Source of the DNA: Phenylobacterium sp.
Lineage (GTDB): Bacteria; Pseudomonadota; Alphaproteobacteria; Caulobacterales; Caulobacteraceae
Reading direction: 5' to 3'
DNA length: 54,245 bases
Assembly (NCBI RefSeq): GCF_025351295.1
Contig: NZ_JANXWD010000154.1
Span: forward strand, 1 to 54,245
The notes under the pieces are model-generated. The model searched no databases and was not told where the DNA came from. It was given only the letters and a program-made list of their open reading frames with translations. This document shows, in pieces, positions 44,354-53,569 of this stretch; positions within the stretch are counted from its first letter, which is position 1, and every line of letters starts with the position of its first letter. The translations under genes were made by a program, and so were the position numbers.

Positions 44354-45067
44354 CTAGAAGCGCCGGCTGGTGCTGGGCGTCAGTCCCACTCGCCGGTCGT
44401 CGGGGGCGCCAACCCCGGCCGGACAAGCGGCGGGCCGGTCGGCCAGATCGTAGCAGAGCCGCACCTCGGTCAGCCGGCCGTCGCGGTCGGCCTGGACGTA
44501 GATGTCCTCAACCGCGAGCCAGCGGTTCTTCGCCATGAAGGCGCGGCGCAGGTCGCCCGCCGTGAGCGCGGTGACGCCTTCGATGCGGGGCAGGGTCACG
44601 CGGTCGTAGAGCTTCGCTGCCTGGCGGAAATAGGCCGCCGGGTCGTCCCATCCGCAGGCCCCGTGCGCCTGCCACTCGTGCTGCAGCAGGCCGGCGGAGG
44701 GGGTGCGGCAGTACATCGCCCGCACCGTGGCCAAGGGAATTGTCCCCACCGGCCGGCAATAGCGCGGATAGGGCGGCGCCTTGCCGTTGGGCCACAGGCC
44801 GTGCAGGGCGAAGCCCTGTGGTCGGCGCTCCGGATCCAGCGGCGGGGTGGTGGCGGGCGTCTGGCCGTTGATCCGTCGCCAGTCCGGCGTCCAGGTGATG
44901 GCCAGCAGGTAGTAGGCGATGGTGACGCCGCTCTCGACTTCGTCCGGGCGGACGGGCGCCACGGGCGCGGGGGCCAGGCCCTTCGGCAGAGCGCAGCCCG
45001 GGGCGGCCGCGCCCGGCAGCGCCAGGGCGGCCACGGCAAGGGCGAGGACAAGGGCGCTCAGACGCAT
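44354..45067 (-). CDS. Ribonuclease T2 family protein
   Basis: A 237-residue secreted RNase T2. After a signal peptide (cleavage near PGAAA, residue ~22) both catalytic segments are present: FALHGLWPNGK with His89, and LQHEWQAHGACGW with His130, Glu131 and His135. Cys residues for disulfides are seen at Cys25, Cys104, Cys120 and Cys138. The enzyme would degrade RNA in the periplasm or medium without metal. It is monocistronic; the ftsK frame overlapping it in the databases of open frames is not coding here. Confidence 0.93.
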   Translation of the reverse strand: MRLSALVLALAVAALALPGAAAPGCALPKGLAPAPVAPVRPDEVESGVTIAYYLLAITWTPDWRRINGQTPATTPPLDPERRPQGFALHGLWPNGKAPPYPRYCRPVGTIPLATVRAMYCRTPSAGLLQHEWQAHGACGWDDPAAYFRQAAKLYDRVTLPRIEGVTALTAGDLRRAFMAKNRWLAVEDIYVQADRDGRLTEVRLCYDLADRPAACPAGVGAPDDRRVGLTPSTSRRF

Positions 45068-45118
45068 GCCCCATAGAGCGGCGCGGCATGCGCCGGCGCA
45101 ATCGCCTATATTCCACCG

Positions 45119-45367
45119 ATGGGCATGATCGAGGATCTGGAACGCCGAATGGCCGCCGCCGCAGAGGCTGGCGACTTCGAAACCGCCGCTACCTTGCGCG
45201 ACGCCATCGCCCGCATCGGTTCGGGCGACACGAATCTGGTCGAACAGCAGCCGGGCCGCATGGGCCTGGGCTCCAGCCAGGAGAAATACATCAACCGCTC
45301 CGGCAAACCCCTGCCGAAAAAGCCTGACCCGATGACCAATGGGTTCAAGCCCGGCGGCCGGCGTTAA
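45119..45367 (+). CDS. Small UvrB/UvrC-motif protein
   Basis: An 82-residue protein. Residues 1-35 ([20 protein letters not shown] and [11 protein letters not shown]) form a UvrB/UvrC interaction motif, a helical hairpin also used in McsA and ClpC. The remainder is basic and Gly/Pro-rich ([20 protein letters not shown]) and probably disordered. No nuclease domain is present, so it is not UvrB or UvrC. Its 3' end overlaps the convergent ftsK stop by four bases. Function is unknown. Confidence 0.85.
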   Translation: MGMIEDLERRMAAAAEAGDFETAATLRDAIARIGSGDTNLVEQQPGRMGLGSSQEKYINRSGKPLPKKPDPMTNGFKPGGRR

Positions 45368-47700
45368 GGAGCCGCTGAGACCAGTATCTCGCGCTTGCCC
45401 GCGTGGTTGGCAGGGCCGACGACGCCCTCCTGCTCCATGCGCTCCATCAGCGAGGCGGCGCGGTTGTAGCCGATCTGAAGGCGGCGCTGGATGTAGCTGG
45501 TGGAGGCCTTTCCGTCGCGGGCGACCACGGCCACGGCGCGGTCGTAGAGGTCGTTGCTCTCCTCGCCGCCACCCAGGCCCAGGTCGCCGTCCTCGCCGTC
45601 TTCGTCTGGGCTGGCGGTGACCTCGTCGAGGTAGCTGGGCGTGCCCTGGTCGCGCAGGAACTTGGCCACCGCCTCGACCTCGCCGTCGCTGACGAACGGG
45701 CCGTGCAGGCGGGTGATGCGGCCGCCGCCGGCCATGTAGAGCATGTCGCCCTGGCCCAGCAGCTGCTCGGCGCCCTGCTCGCCCAGGATGGTGCGGCTGT
45801 CGATCTTGGAGGTGACCTGGAAGCTGATCCGGGTTGGGAAGTTGGCCTTGATGGTGCCGGTGATCACGTCCACCGACGGGCGCTGGGTGGCCATGATCAG
45901 GTGGATGCCCGCGGCCCGCGCCATCTGCGCCAGCCGCTGCACGGCGCCCTCGATGTCCTTGCCGGCCACCATCATCAAGTCGGCGACCTCGTCGATGATC
46001 ACCACCAGGAACGGCATCGGCTCGGGCCGGATCTTCTCGCTCTCGTAGGTGGCGCGTCCGCCGTCGTCGAACCCGGTCTGGACGGTCCGCTCGAAGTGCT
46101 CGCCCTTGCTCAGCGCCTCGCGGGCGCGCTCGTTGTAGGAGGCGACGTTGCGCACGCCGATTTTCGACATCCGGCGATAGCGGTCCTCCATCTCGCGCAC
46201 CGTCCATTTCAGCGCGACGATGGCCTTCTTGGGGTCGGTCACCACCGGCGCCAGCAGGTGCGGGATGCCGTCGTAGACGCTGAGCTCCAGCATCTTCGGG
46301 TCGATCATGATCATCCTGCACTGCTCGGGCGGCAGGCGGTAGAGGATCGACAGGATCATGGCGTTGACGCCCACCGACTTGCCCGAGCCGGTGGTGCCGG
46401 CGATCAGCAGGTGGGGCATCTTGGCCAGGTCGGCGATGTAGGGCTCGCCGCCGATGGTCTCGCCCAGCGCCATGGGCAGGCTCTGGCCGCCGCGCTCGTA
46501 TTCGGAGGCGGCCAGCAGGTCGCGGAGATAGACGGTCTCGCGGCGCTGGTTGGGCAGCTCGATGCCGATGGCGTTGCGGCCCGGCACCACGGAAACGCGG
46601 GCCGAGGCCACGCTCATCGACCGTGCGATGTCGTCGGCCAAGGCCACCACGCGGGCGGACTTCACCCCGGCGGCCGGGACCAGTTCATAGAGGGTGACTA
46701 CCGGGCCCGGGCGAATCTGGTCCACGGCGCCGCGGACGCTGAACTCGGCCAGCACGCTCTCCAGCAGCTGGGCGTTCTGGCGCAACGCGCCCTCGTCATA
46801 CTGGGCCGCGCGTGGCGGGGCCTTGGTCAGCATGGCTAGTTCGGGGAGCTTGAAGCCGCCCTCCTGGGCGAAGGAGAAGGTTGACTGCGCCTCCTTCTGC
46901 TCGCGGACGCTTTCCTTGGGCGCGAGCTTGGGCGGCTTGACCAGCGGGGCGGGGCCGTCGGCGGGGAGCGGCGCGGGGTCCAGCGCGGCGTCGGCGATCA
47001 GCGGGTCGAGGGCCTTGCGGCGCGAGACCTTGGTCTTCAGCGGTTCGGGCTGCGCCGCCTTCAGCCGCGGCTTGGGCGTCAGGGCGTGGGTCAGGCCGTC
47101 GGCCAGGCCGCGCAGGTCCAGCTTCGAGAGGCCGACGCCGTAGCCGAACGCCACCACGCCCGCCAGACCCAGGATCGAACCGCCGATGATCGTCCCGAAC
47201 GGCAGGCGGGCGTATTCGACCAGCCCGGCCAGGCCGGTGAGCAGGGTGTCGCCCCAGAAGCCGCCCAACCCCTTGGCCAGCGGCCAGGCGGCGGGTGTCG
47301 GCGCCCAGGCCAGGGCGCCGGTCAGCGCCAGCACGCCCAGGGTCCCGACGGCCGCGCGCAGGCGCAGGCGGCCCCGGTTCGCCTCGGGTTCCGGATCGGC
47401 GACCCGGGCGAGGCCGCAGACCACGATCAGCAGGGCGGCCAGGCCCGCGGCGACGCCCAGTGACTGGATGCCGATGTCGGCCAGCACCGCGCCGCCGCCG
47501 AGCGCATTGGTGGGCTCGCCCACGCCGACGGCGTTCAGGCTGGGATCGGCGGCGTTATAGGTGGCGAAGGATGCGGCCAGGGCCACGCCCAGGGTGGCGG
47601 TCATTCCGCCGCGCAGGCGCGCCGTGAAGGTGTGCGTCCAGCAAAGCCTGGCGATATGCGCCGCCAGTTCCCAACCCGTCTTTCGCGCCGCCCGCGCCAT
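45364..47700 (-). CDS. ftsK: DNA translocase FtsK
   Basis: A 778-residue protein. About four membrane helices occupy residues ~30-195. A Pro/Lys/Ala-rich linker follows, then the RecA-like motor with Walker A ([19 protein letters not shown], around residues 435-442) and Walker B ([17 protein letters not shown]). The C-terminal gamma winged helix ([20 protein letters not shown]) reads KOPS-type polar sequences. FtsK couples septum closure to chromosome dimer resolution and segregation. The ATG at 47700 is preferred; an upstream ATG at 47745 adds 15 residues. Confidence 0.95.
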   Translation of the reverse strand: MARAARKTGWELAAHIARLCWTHTFTARLRGGMTATLGVALAASFATYNAADPSLNAVGVGEPTNALGGGAVLADIGIQSLGVAAGLAALLIVVCGLARVADPEPEANRGRLRLRAAVGTLGVLALTGALAWAPTPAAWPLAKGLGGFWGDTLLTGLAGLVEYARLPFGTIIGGSILGLAGVVAFGYGVGLSKLDLRGLADGLTHALTPKPRLKAAQPEPLKTKVSRRKALDPLIADAALDPAPLPADGPAPLVKPPKLAPKESVREQKEAQSTFSFAQEGGFKLPELAMLTKAPPRAAQYDEGALRQNAQLLESVLAEFSVRGAVDQIRPGPVVTLYELVPAAGVKSARVVALADDIARSMSVASARVSVVPGRNAIGIELPNQRRETVYLRDLLAASEYERGGQSLPMALGETIGGEPYIADLAKMPHLLIAGTTGSGKSVGVNAMILSILYRLPPEQCRMIMIDPKMLELSVYDGIPHLLAPVVTDPKKAIVALKWTVREMEDRYRRMSKIGVRNVASYNERAREALSKGEHFERTVQTGFDDGGRATYESEKIRPEPMPFLVVIIDEVADLMMVAGKDIEGAVQRLAQMARAAGIHLIMATQRPSVDVITGTIKANFPTRISFQVTSKIDSRTILGEQGAEQLLGQGDMLYMAGGGRITRLHGPFVSDGEVEAVAKFLRDQGTPSYLDEVTASPDEDGEDGDLGLGGGEESNDLYDRAVAVVARDGKASTSYIQRRLQIGYNRAASLMERMEQEGVVGPANHAGKREILVSAAP

Positions 47701-47748
47701 CCCAACACGCTCCGAACCACCGTTAACGACTTGTTTGGACGTCAATCG

Positions 47749-47763
47749 TTAACCGCGCGTTTA
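47749..47763. promoter_or_regulatory. CtrA-like box upstream of ftsK
   Basis: TTAA-CCGCGCG-TTTA matches the CtrA half-site pattern (TTAA-N7-TTAA) in seven of eight fixed positions. It lies ~50 bases before the ftsK start and ~65 before the divergent gene at 47826. A second partial site, TTAACGACTTGTTTG, lies at about 47722. GTTAAC appears twice. This suggests cell-cycle control. Confidence 0.45.
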
Positions 47764-47825
47764 CCGAAGTTAAGCGGATGCGGATGGCGCTTCCGCAGGG
47801 CCGCCCGGCGCATTAGGTTCGCCCC

Positions 47826-48233
47826 ATGAACTGGTCCATGCCCCGTCCCGTGCTGCAGGTGGTCGCCGTCCTGATCGGCGCCGCCTGCGTCGGCGCGTTC
47901 GCGATGGGCGTCGCCACCGCGCCCCAGAAGAGCCGGCTGCCCGGCCAGCGGGCCGACGGCGTCACGGGCCAGGCGCTGCAGGCGCAGGAGGCCGTCGCCC
48001 TGGGCGAAGAACGCATCGAAGGCGCCGCCCCCCCGCCCGAACTCTCCGACGAGGAAAAGGCCCGGCTGGCCGACGAGAAGGAGACCCGGGAGGCCGAAGC
48101 CGCCGCCAAGGCCGCCGCCGCCAGCGTGATGCCCGCCGCCACCGCGGCGCCCGCCGCCCCGACCGTCGAAGCCGCGCCCCAACCCGCCCCCGCGGCCCCG
48201 CCCCCGCCGAAGGTGGAAGAGCCGCCGTTCTGA
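47826..48233 (+). CDS. Hypothetical single-helix envelope protein, Ala/Pro/Glu-rich
   Basis: A 135-residue protein not recognised as any family. Residues ~8-32 (VLQVVAVLIGAACVGAFAMG) form a membrane anchor or signal sequence. A charged segment (LSDEEKARLADEKETREAEA) follows, then an Ala/Pro-rich tail. The layout suggests a membrane-anchored, disordered periplasmic or cytoplasmic tether. It is divergent from ftsK and shares its upstream region. A GCAA-loop hairpin follows its stop codon. The composition fits real coding, but no homologue is claimed. Confidence 0.6.
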   Translation: MNWSMPRPVLQVVAVLIGAACVGAFAMGVATAPQKSRLPGQRADGVTGQALQAQEAVALGEERIEGAAPPPELSDEEKARLADEKETREAEAAAKAAAASVMPAATAAPAAPTVEAAPQPAPAAPPPPKVEEPPF

Positions 48234-48254
48234 ATCACCGAACGTCCAATCGGC

Positions 48255-48276
48255 CTTCCCGGCGCAAGCCGGGAGG
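48255..48276 (+). terminator. Hairpin after the 47826 gene
   Basis: CTTCCCGGC, a GCAA tetraloop and GCCGGGAGG form a nine-pair stem (one G-T pair), 21 bases after the stop codon. The following GTCTTCC is only weakly T-rich. A second nine-pair hairpin, GCAGACCTC-GAG-GAGGTCTGC, lies at 48333-48353 before the convergent regulator gene. No T tract follows it on either strand. Confidence 0.5.
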
Positions 48277-48428
48277 TCTTCCAGTCGGGTCCAAGCCCAG
48301 CGTGGGCGGTCAACGCGAATCCTTGACCCGTGGCAGACCTCGAGGAGGTCTGCGGTGCGGCAAAGAAGGCGAGTCCATAGCCGCCAACGGATGAGCCGCG
48401 GTTATCGCCTGAGATCGGAAAACGGAAT

Positions 48429-50315
48429 TCAGATCATCCGACAGAAGGGGGGCTTGCTCGTTGTCTGGCACGCATCGGGCTTCGTGCCCGACGTTCTCCA
48501 ATAGGCCATGAGGCCGAGCTGGTCCGCGAGCGCTGGAAAGGCGGGTTCGGTCAAAACGCCGCGCATGCTTCGACGCCAAAAGATCCGTGGCCTCTGGGCG
48601 GCAACCTGCAAGGCCTCACGGTTCGCGCCCAGCGCCGCCAGCAGAATTGCGACCGTCTCGGTCTGCTTGTCCTTGGGCAACGCAAGCAGGCCTTGGATCG
48701 CCTGCATCTTCGCCTGGGGGGCGCCCGATGCCAGGGCCTGATATCCCGACAATAGGGCGGCGCGACTCTCTTTTGGCATCTGCAACCGCGGGCTGCGAAG
48801 GGCGGTGATGGCGGCCGCGTAGTCCCCGGTCTCCGCGCCCACGGCGACCGCGACCCGTTTGTCAAAGTTCGGATCTTTGCTGAGATCTATCGCGGCGTCG
48901 AGGTAGGGTCTGGCCTCCTCGCCCCGGTCCGCCCCCAAAAGCGCGCGCCCCAAAGCAAGCTGGGAGTCAGGCCACAGCGCGAGCATGTCGGTGGCGGCGT
49001 GAAACTGTTCGATCGCGGCGCCAAGTCGTCCCACGCTTTGCAACTTCAAGCCGTAGCCGTAGTGCTCGCAGCCGCAATCAAGCGGTTTAGCCGCGATGGC
49101 GCTTTTGAAAAGCTTCTCCTGACCGATCCAGTCGTGTGGGTCGATCAGGTAAGCCTTGTGCGCAAGGGCCTCGCTGTTGTTCCGGTCGAGCGCCACCGCT
49201 CTGTCCTCGGCCTCGCGCCCCGCCGCGCGCATCTCTTCCGCTCGCCGACTGTCGCGTTCTGCATCGGCAGCCTGCATGTAGCCGTTCGCGACGGCAGACC
49301 ATCCCCAGGAGAAATCGGGAACCGCAGCCACAACGCGTTGTGCGAAATGAAGCGTCTTGCTTCCGCCGTAAGACCAGTATTCCTGACAATATTGCATGTA
49401 ATTGCTTAGGACTGTGTCCGGCAGCGCTTTCCTGTAGGTCGCAGCGCCGGACAGACCGCAACGAACGACGGTGCCGGCATCTACGGCGATTTTGTGAGGA
49501 ACTTTTGAAACCTGGTCAGCCGCGTAGTCGGCACTGTCGGACCACAGGACCACGCCGGTGTGCTGGTTGGTAAATCGGGTAATCACGCGAATGGAATCGC
49601 CGACCCGGTAAATGGCGCCGTCCAGTGCATACGCCGTTCCCGGTTTGGGAGATGACATGGTTGAAACGCCGACAACGCCGTCGACACTGAATGCTGCGGC
49701 GATCTCAGCGCTGATGGATTCGCGCAGGGTTGCGGGTAGGTCAGCCGACAGAGTCCGGAATCCAGACAGACGAACCATCATCCTGTCTGGCGCCGCGGGA
49801 ACCGGTCCAAACCACACCCAAGCGCCGGCGATCACCAGCAGCAGAAGCAACCCGGCCACCCCCGCCGCCCAGGCTAGGAACCGGCGGCCCTGGGCTCGCA
49901 GTTGAGGATGGGCCTTAGAGCTCGCGTCGGGTGGGGGCTTGTCGAGCAGCGGCGGGGGTGCGGCTGGCCCAGCCTTCCCGCTGTCGGCGGCGTTCAGCCG
50001 GAAGCCAATCTTCGGAATCGTTTCGAGGGTGAAGGGCGGGGGGTCGAACTGGCGAGCCAGGATCCGCAGCTGTGCGATCACCCGGTTGATCGCGTCGTCG
50101 CTGACGACGCGGCCGTCCCAGCAACCGTCCACCAGTTCGTCGCGCGTAACCGTCCGGCCCTCAGCGTCCATCAACAGAAGCAACGCCTGCATAACCTGAG
50201 GCCGCACGCGCTGCTCGGTTACGCCGTCCGAAACGAGCCCGCGTGCGGGATTGACCTGTATGCCGCCGAGCGTGCGATCCGGCTCCTGCCCTAGGCTGAT
50301 CCTCGTCGTCGGCAA
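48429..50315 (-). CDS. CadC-like membrane-bound transcriptional regulator with TPR-like domain
   Basis: A 628-residue protein. Residues ~15-108 form an OmpR/PhoB-type winged helix (LMDAEGRTVTRDELVDGCWD, INRVIAQLRILARQF). A transmembrane helix lies at ~146-169. Beyond it is a CadC/TolB-like alpha/beta region (GTAYALDGAIYRVGDSIRVI) and a long helical TPR-like region to the end. Such one-component regulators sense envelope signals directly. The TTG start at 50315 is chosen because CGGAGG lies five bases upstream; no ATG or GTG fits as well. Target genes are unknown. Confidence 0.85.
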   Translation of the reverse strand: MPTTRISLGQEPDRTLGGIQVNPARGLVSDGVTEQRVRPQVMQALLLLMDAEGRTVTRDELVDGCWDGRVVSDDAINRVIAQLRILARQFDPPPFTLETIPKIGFRLNAADSGKAGPAAPPPLLDKPPPDASSKAHPQLRAQGRRFLAWAAGVAGLLLLLVIAGAWVWFGPVPAAPDRMMVRLSGFRTLSADLPATLRESISAEIAAAFSVDGVVGVSTMSSPKPGTAYALDGAIYRVGDSIRVITRFTNQHTGVVLWSDSADYAADQVSKVPHKIAVDAGTVVRCGLSGAATYRKALPDTVLSNYMQYCQEYWSYGGSKTLHFAQRVVAAVPDFSWGWSAVANGYMQAADAERDSRRAEEMRAAGREAEDRAVALDRNNSEALAHKAYLIDPHDWIGQEKLFKSAIAAKPLDCGCEHYGYGLKLQSVGRLGAAIEQFHAATDMLALWPDSQLALGRALLGADRGEEARPYLDAAIDLSKDPNFDKRVAVAVGAETGDYAAAITALRSPRLQMPKESRAALLSGYQALASGAPQAKMQAIQGLLALPKDKQTETVAILLAALGANREALQVAAQRPRIFWRRSMRGVLTEPAFPALADQLGLMAYWRTSGTKPDACQTTSKPPFCRMI

Positions 50316-50513
50316 GGCGACCTCCGTTGCACTGCCGCCGAGGCTAGCACGGACGCGCCCCGCTGAAATGGCGCCGGCGCCGCCACAAGGTCCGGAAATA
50401 ATCCGATAAAGGTCGGACAAACATCCAGCGAAGAGCACGGATTCGGAGTGACCTGCGCCAGCACGGCTCGCGTTGGCGGGCCGGGCCAAGGCCCCTCAAC
50501 ACCAGGATCCGCA

Positions 50514-51287
50514 ATGCGCTCTGAACCTCGCCCCCACCGCTCGACCCGGCGTGTCTCCCGCCTGATCGTCCCGGCGATCGCCGTCGTCGTCTGTTGGGGA
50601 GCGGCCGAGGCCAGGGCCGCGGTGGTGACGGGGGCCTTCTCCGGCCTGATCGATCACGGCACTGACTACGCGGGCGTGTTCGGCCCGGCGAACGCCGCGC
50701 TCGACGGCCTCGAATACGTCCAGACCTTCACCTACGACACCTCGAAGGGATTCCGCACCCCTCATCCGATCATCGCCGATCAGGTCAGCGCGTTCTTCCC
50801 GCAGGAGCCGGTGTTGACCTACTCGCTCACGATCAACGGGATCACCGACACGGTCGCGCTTACCAGCAACAGTTTCGTCGCCGTAGCCCCGGGGAAAGAC
50901 TTCCGTCTCGGCGGCGAAGCTTTCAACAGCGCCGGCCTCATCCAGGTCGGCAGCATCGCTTATGGCAGCGCATTCGGAAATCTCGACCATCCGGTCTCAT
51001 TCCTCGATACCAACCCCGCCTCGAAGCCGTTCAGCGGATTTGCCCAGAAGTACCTCGGATTTTTCCATGATGACTTCCAGTACTTCATGATCTTCGACAC
51101 CCGGCGTGTCGACTTCGTGGGGAGCGGCACGCCTAGCGCCGCACCTGAGCCGGCAACCTGGGGGATGATGCTCGCTGGCTTCTTTGCCATGGGGGTGGTC
51201 ATGCGGCGGCGAGCTGGCCGGTCCGCGAAACCAGCGAGCGCTCTGATCGCGACTTCAGTCCGCACTCGTTCGGGGTTACCCATCTGA
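50514..51287 (+). CDS. PEP-CTERM (PEPxxWxMM-type) exported protein
   Basis: A 257-residue exported protein. A basic start and hydrophobic core end near AEARA (residue ~35). The body is beta-rich with no recognised catalytic domain. At residues 211-233 it has a PEP-CTERM sorting signal: PEPATWGMMLAGFFAMGVVM then RRR. The signal is normally C-terminal, but 24 extra residues follow the Arg cluster here. PEP-CTERM proteins are processed by exosortases and sent to the surface. It is divergent from the CadC-like regulator. Confidence 0.85.
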   Translation: MRSEPRPHRSTRRVSRLIVPAIAVVVCWGAAEARAAVVTGAFSGLIDHGTDYAGVFGPANAALDGLEYVQTFTYDTSKGFRTPHPIIADQVSAFFPQEPVLTYSLTINGITDTVALTSNSFVAVAPGKDFRLGGEAFNSAGLIQVGSIAYGSAFGNLDHPVSFLDTNPASKPFSGFAQKYLGFFHDDFQYFMIFDTRRVDFVGSGTPSAAPEPATWGMMLAGFFAMGVVMRRRAGRSAKPASALIATSVRTRSGLPI

Positions 51288-51325
51288 GCGGCGGACGCGT
51301 CGGTCGGGGTCGGGATATCACGGCC

Positions 51326-51355
51326 CTCGAACTCTGCGCACTCGAACTCTGCGCA
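51326..51355. repeat. 15-bp exact tandem duplication
   Basis: CTCGAACTCTGCGCA is repeated twice head to tail (51326-51340 and 51341-51355) and followed by GTTGAATG. It occurs in non-coding DNA. It could be a replication-slippage scar or part of a removed element. Confidence 0.9.
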
Positions 51356-51511
51356 GTTGAATGTCGGCTTGGGGTCGAAAACAGCGAGGGCTCACCTGCT
51401 GAAGGCCGTCGCCCGCCGATGCGGCGTGAAGGGGCGCACACCCCTGATCGGGTTGGCGATCCTGACGGTCAACGCATACCCAGAGATGGGAGCGCCCGAC
51501 GCCGGGTGCGA

Positions 51512-51715
51512 CTATTGCGCCACGCGGATCAGCATCTTGCCGCTGTTGACGCCCGAGAACAGCCCGATGAGCCTCGGGAGCGCGCTCGAAACCGTCGAGG
51601 ATAGTCTCCTGGTACTTGATCCGGCCGTCCTTGAGCCAGCCTGTCATGTCGACCACGAAGGCGGCCTGCAGGTGCGGGAGGTCGCTGGCCGAATCGTTCT
51701 TCTCTAGGGTTTTGC
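51512..51715 (-). pseudogene. 3' remnant of an NADP-dependent MDR oxidoreductase (CurA-like), frameshifted
   Basis: On the minus strand the frame reads DMTGWLKDGRIKYQETILDG then FERAPEA, which is the conserved C-terminal part of the CurA/zinc-binding-like oxidoreductases. After this the family sequence continues in another frame as LIGLFSGVNSGKMLIRVAQ followed by TAG. A short deletion at the Glu-Ala/Phe-Ile junction thus breaks the frame. Only ~65 codons remain; the start and Rossmann domain are gone. Confidence 0.8.
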
Positions 51716-51997
51716 CGGGCCGAGGTGGGTATCCATCACCAGATCGCCGGTGAATGCCTGCACGCTACGCCGCCGAAATAGCTTGGCGGGAGGACAACTG
51801 TCGCATCAGCAACGGCGAACAATTCCTGCTGGCGCCATTGTCAACGTTGACTCATCCGGTATCGCGCCAGTGGAAGGGCTACTGTCAGCGGCAATTTCTG
51901 TGAGATTTGAATCACTGTGTGCATTGAAGAGGTAGTGATAGGACGCCACCGCTTGGTCGCTCATGGCGACACGCTGCGATGCAGGAGTTAAGGCCGC

Positions 51998-52861
51998 CTA
52001 CCCCACCCCGTTCTTCTTGAAGTGCGCCAGCATCAGCGCCCAGCCGGCCGCAGCGTCCACGGCCCCGTAGCTGGGCCGGTAGTCCGCCAGGAACCCGTGC
52101 TGGGCGTTCGGATAGACGACGATGTCGCTGCCGGTCTTGCCGGCCGCCTTCAGCGCCGCCTTCATGGCGTCGACGTCGGTCTGTGGGATGCCCTTGTCGA
52201 GGCCGCCGTAGAGCCCCAGCACCGGGGCGTGCAGGTCTTTGGCCAGCTCGATCGGCGGGGTCTGGGGGTAGGCGTTCCTGGCCAGCGGGCCGTACCAGGC
52301 GACGCCGGCCTTGAACTCGGCGAACCGTTCGGCCGCCAGCCAGGTCTTGCCGCCGCCCCAGCAGAAGCCGGTGACGCCCAGGCGCTTCAGGTCGCCGAAC
52401 GGCTGGGCCTTCAGGAACTTCAGCGCCGCGGCGGTGTCGGAGGTGACCTGGGCGTCCGGGGTGGCGCCGACGATCTTCATGATCTCCGGGAAGTCGGTGA
52501 GCTTGGACGGGTCGCCATTGCGAACGAAGAAGTCGGGGGCCAGGGCGACGTAACCCGCCTTCGCCAGCCGCCGGCAGATGTCCTTGATCCACTCATGGAC
52601 CCCGAAGATCTCGGTGTAGACGAACACCACCGGATGGCGGCCCTTCAAGGTGGGGCGCGCCAGGTAGCCGGGGATCTTGCGGTCGCCGGCGTCGATCTCG
52701 ACCGTGGCGGTGACCAGGCCGACGTCGTCGGTGTGGATCGGTTCGGCGTTGGCGTCGAAGGCCGCCACTGCATAGCCGCCGGCCAGCGCCATGGCGATCG
52801 AACGCCGTGTCAGATCGAGGTCGCCGGCCCAGTTGCCGTCCGGGCGGGTGAGATTGACCAT
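51998..52861 (-). CDS. Dienelactone-hydrolase family protein
   Basis: A 287-residue alpha/beta hydrolase. The DLH triad is visible: Cys167 in VTGFCWGGG, Asp222 in YGGLDKGIP and His255 in NAQHGFLADY. The N terminus has a twin-Arg (LTRRSIAMALAGGYAVAAF), a possible Tat signal, with the mature protein starting near residue 40. Substrate is unknown: many such proteins act on esters or lactones other than dienelactone. It follows the decayed region and is transcribed leftward. Confidence 0.9.
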   Translation of the reverse strand: MVNLTRPDGNWAGDLDLTRRSIAMALAGGYAVAAFDANAEPIHTDDVGLVTATVEIDAGDRKIPGYLARPTLKGRHPVVFVYTEIFGVHEWIKDICRRLAKAGYVALAPDFFVRNGDPSKLTDFPEIMKIVGATPDAQVTSDTAAALKFLKAQPFGDLKRLGVTGFCWGGGKTWLAAERFAEFKAGVAWYGPLARNAYPQTPPIELAKDLHAPVLGLYGGLDKGIPQTDVDAMKAALKAAGKTGSDIVVYPNAQHGFLADYRPSYGAVDAAAGWALMLAHFKKNGVG

Positions 52862-52953
52862 CGGTCGGTTCCTCTGAGGTTTTGGGCGCCGCAGAGTGGC
52901 GTCGCCATGGGGCGTGAGTCAAAGCCGCGAGCGAATTAGGCCGCCTCGGGTCC

Positions 52954-53463
52954 CTAGTCCTGCGTCGCGCCCCCGGCCTTGCCGATGATCTGGGGCACGA
53001 ACCGCTCCGAGAAGCCGGCCACGATGGACCAGAACAGCAGTTTGGCCAGATCGGCGCCAGTGGCCGGGTAGGCGGTGCTGAAGAAGGCCTGCAGGTCGGC
53101 GGTGGTCGGCGGGGCGTGGAACGTCGGGATCGCGAAGTGCGGGAACGCCTCGCCGCTGACAATCCCGCTCAAGAAGCCCAGGTAGAGCGCCAGGGCGAAC
53201 AGGCCGCCATAGACCGGGATCAGCGCGATCTGGAACCACGACGCCGACAGCAGGTCCAGCGCCTCGTCAGCCAGGGTGTTGAGTCGCTGTTGGATGCTGA
53301 CGAAGCCACCCAGCAGTCCGCAGCCGAAACAGGCCCACGACACCAGGAACCGGCCTCCGAACACCAGGGTGACGCCGAACAGGGCCACCACGCAGACCAG
53401 CACGCCGGCCGTCATCAGGATCAGGCGGCGGGTGATCCGTAGTCGGTTCGCGGTGCGTGACAT
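52954..53463 (-). CDS. Unknown multi-pass membrane protein
   Basis: A 169-residue protein with a short basic N terminus and three or four hydrophobic segments (residues ~12-35, 38-55, 76-100 and a last one in LLFWSIVAGFS). The C terminus ends in GFSERFVPQIIGKAGG, a segment I recognise from other uncharacterised bacterial membrane proteins but cannot name. No catalytic motif is visible. It lies between the hydrolase gene and dnaK, pointing away from dnaK. Confidence 0.7.
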   Translation of the reverse strand: MSRTANRLRITRRLILMTAGVLVCVVALFGVTLVFGGRFLVSWACFGCGLLGGFVSIQQRLNTLADEALDLLSASWFQIALIPVYGGLFALALYLGFLSGIVSGEAFPHFAIPTFHAPPTTADLQAFFSTAYPATGADLAKLLFWSIVAGFSERFVPQIIGKAGGATQD

Positions 53464-53569
53464 GGTTCAGCCTCCCGGGAGGCGACGCTAGACGCTCCTG
53501 AAGCGCCGTCAAATCATGGGAGGCGTGCCGCTCCAGCCCATCCCCTTGCGGTGAATGGGGACTTTCACC

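Larger units (their letters stand above)
51288..51997. other. Gene-poor, decayed region
   Basis: About 700 bases with no intact gene. It holds a 15-bp tandem duplication (51326-51355) and an oxidoreductase remnant (51512-51715). The part from 51716 to 51997 is less GC-rich than the rest and has only short, unconvincing frames. No terminal inverted repeats or transposase fragments were recognised. Confidence 0.6.

Noticed and set aside
45068..46321. Upstream extension of the RNase T2 frame into ftsK
   Set aside because: The residues are Arg/Gly/Pro-rich out-of-frame translation of ftsK; the signal peptide starting at 45067 sets the true N terminus.
51750..51935. Possible small protein in the decayed region
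   Set aside because: No ribosome-binding site, no motif and no coding-type third-position GC bias; treated as non-coding.
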